Part shown: piece by piece, positions 63,000-64,000 of the stretch
Position numbering within the stretch: position 1 is the first letter of the stretch
How the letters are laid out: each line of letters opens with the position of its first letter
Assembly: GCF_003265705.1 (NCBI RefSeq)
Contig: NW_020312902.1
Location: 16,742,970-16,806,969 of the forward strand
Length of the DNA: 64,000 nt
Source of the DNA: Callorhinus ursinus
Taxonomy: Eukaryota > Chordata > Mammalia > Carnivora > Otariidae
Direction: 5' to 3'
Translations under genes and position numbers: made by a program
The notes under the pieces: model-generated
Told to the model about the DNA's origin: nothing
Databases searched by the model: none
What the model saw: the letters and a program-made list of their open reading frames with translations, nothing else

Positions 63000-64000
63000 C
63001 TCCTTTCTACTGACTCATTCTCTGGTCCCTTAAACCCTCCACGTTCTCCCAGTCCGTCACCCCCATCCTGGCTTTACTTCCTCTCTACCCTAGCTCCGTA
63101 TCAGCCATTTCAACAACGTGCCTCCTGCCACCTTGCCGACCAATCTCTAGCCTTAAGCAACACTGCCATCCACTTTCTGGCTCCTACTCCTGGGCACGCT
63201 GGAGCGGGTGAAAAAACTGGCCCATTTATGCTCCCTCAACTCATGCTTCACCAGTATGCATTAAAAAATAAAAACCCTCATCTATAACTGAGTCATCATT
63301 ACAATTCCACAACCGCTTCACACTTTCTCTGCAAGCCTTCGACTCTAAATTGACCAAGACTATGGAGTCTGATCCTCAAATAATGTTCCCCTTTCCATCT
63401 GTCCCCAAATTCATCAGCCCATCCCAGAATTTCCCTATTACCCATCCATTTTCTTTCCTCCTGTCCTTGAGGAAGAAGAGTTTTTTCCTCCTCACCAAGG
63501 ATCCAATCTGTCCAGCATTTTCCAGAACTTCCTCCATTGAGCATCTTCTCCTACATCTTGTTCATCTTACTTTCCCCTCCCTTTTCCTCCCAAACTTTTT
63601 TTTTAAGATTTTATTTATTTATTTGTCAGAGAGAAGAGAGAGCACAAGCAGGGGGAGTGGCAGGCAGAGGGAGAAGCAGGCTCCCCGCTGAACAAGGAGC
63701 CTGACGCAGGACTCGATCCCAGGACCCTGAGATCATGACCCGAGCCAAGGGCAGACGCTTAACCGACTGAGCCACCCAGGCATCCCTCTCCCAAATTTTT
63801 TGAAGGAGAAATCACCCTAATTGCCTCTAGCTCTTTGCCATTCACTCTTCATGCAACATCCCCACCACCCTGTCATCTCTTATAGTTGCCTGTAATCTTG
63901 GCATTTCCAAACCTGCTGGCCATTGACTCTGCCCTCCTCACTGATCACTCTGCAGGATTTAATACCAATTCCCTCCCTAAAAACTTCATCATCTCTAGGT
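63000..64000 (+). pseudogene. L2 LINE ORF2 (reverse transcriptase) remnant, runs off the window
   Basis: C/T-rich coding-strand-like sequence in the order of the L2 ORF2 middle part: 'cctccattgagcatcttctc', 'tgaaggagaaatcaccctaa', 'ccaaacctgctggccattga' and 'atcactctgcaggatttaat'. The last lies where L2 encodes the region just before the catalytic part of its reverse transcriptase. Stops and frameshifts interrupt every frame, and a Can-SINE splits it. It cannot encode a functional enzyme. Boundaries are soft and the assignment relies on remembered family pattern. Confidence 0.5.
63596..63786 (-). mobile_element. Can-SINE, reverse strand, inside the L2 remnant
   Basis: T-rich start, 'taagattttatttatttatt', complement head 'gagccacccaggcatccc'. 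'ctcccaaactttttt' before and 'ctcccaaattttttt' after form the target-site duplication. Confidence 0.95.

Noticed and set aside
727..63760. Numerous AATAAA words as possible polyadenylation signals
   Set aside because: Most are in SINE tails or their complements; none follows a supported terminal exon.
529..63786. tRNA-like sequences at many positions
   Set aside because: All are the tRNA-derived heads of Can-SINEs with mutated arms and A-rich tails, not tRNA genes.
1..64000. Endogenous retrovirus or other viral sequence
   Set aside because: No LTR pair, primer-binding site, polypurine tract or gag/pol-like frame was recognised on either strand.

Overview
This window is nuclear DNA from a mammal of the order Carnivora. 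The diagnostic signal is 22 tRNA-derived Can-SINE copies, recognised by the head 'gcgcctgggtggctcag' (or its complement), a TC-rich middle and an 'aaataaataaa...tctttaaa' tail, together with short carnivore L1 3' ends. The dog-lineage head 'gggatccctgggtggcgcag' does not occur, and several copies carry the '(t/c)ccgcgggaagcc ... cccactccccct' variant that I associate with arctoid carnivores such as bears, seals and mustelids. That lineage call is inference. There are no bacterial, viral or plasmid-type genes.

I could not support any protein-coding exon. All the open frames fall in simple repeats, GC-rich or C-rich low-complexity DNA, transposon fossils or the shadow of an assembly gap. The window therefore reads as intergenic or deep-intronic DNA. 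No host gene can be named from the sequence alone.

Layout. 1-16 kb: repeat-rich, with MIR, L2, MER5A and Can-SINE insertions, interrupted by two blocks that look like conserved non-coding elements (about 2.95-3.3 kb and 13.0-13.25 kb). The second block runs into a 100-N gap followed by 39 G. 16-39 kb: poor in recent transposons. It has only one short Can-SINE and two short L1 ends, and it holds a chain of regulatory-looking blocks (16.8, 17.6, 18.75-19.1, 19.7, 23.3-23.6, 27.05-28.5, 34.5, 36.4 and 37.5 kb). It also contains a CpG island at 28.1-29.45 kb and a CpG-rich patch at 36.0-36.35 kb. 39-52 kb: repeat-dense again, with nested Can-SINEs in an old L1, L2 copies, MIRs and microsatellites. 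52-64 kb: mixed, with regulatory-looking blocks at 53.1, 54.1, 59.6 and 61.3 kb, then L1 and L2 remnants to the right edge.

Taken together, the window resembles the cis-regulatory landscape of a developmental regulator: GC-rich unique DNA with islands of AT-containing, homeodomain-motif-rich sequence, an orphan CpG island, CTCF-like motifs and exclusion of young transposons. Conservation cannot be seen in a single sequence, so every 'conserved element' call is inference from composition, motif content and absence of repeats.
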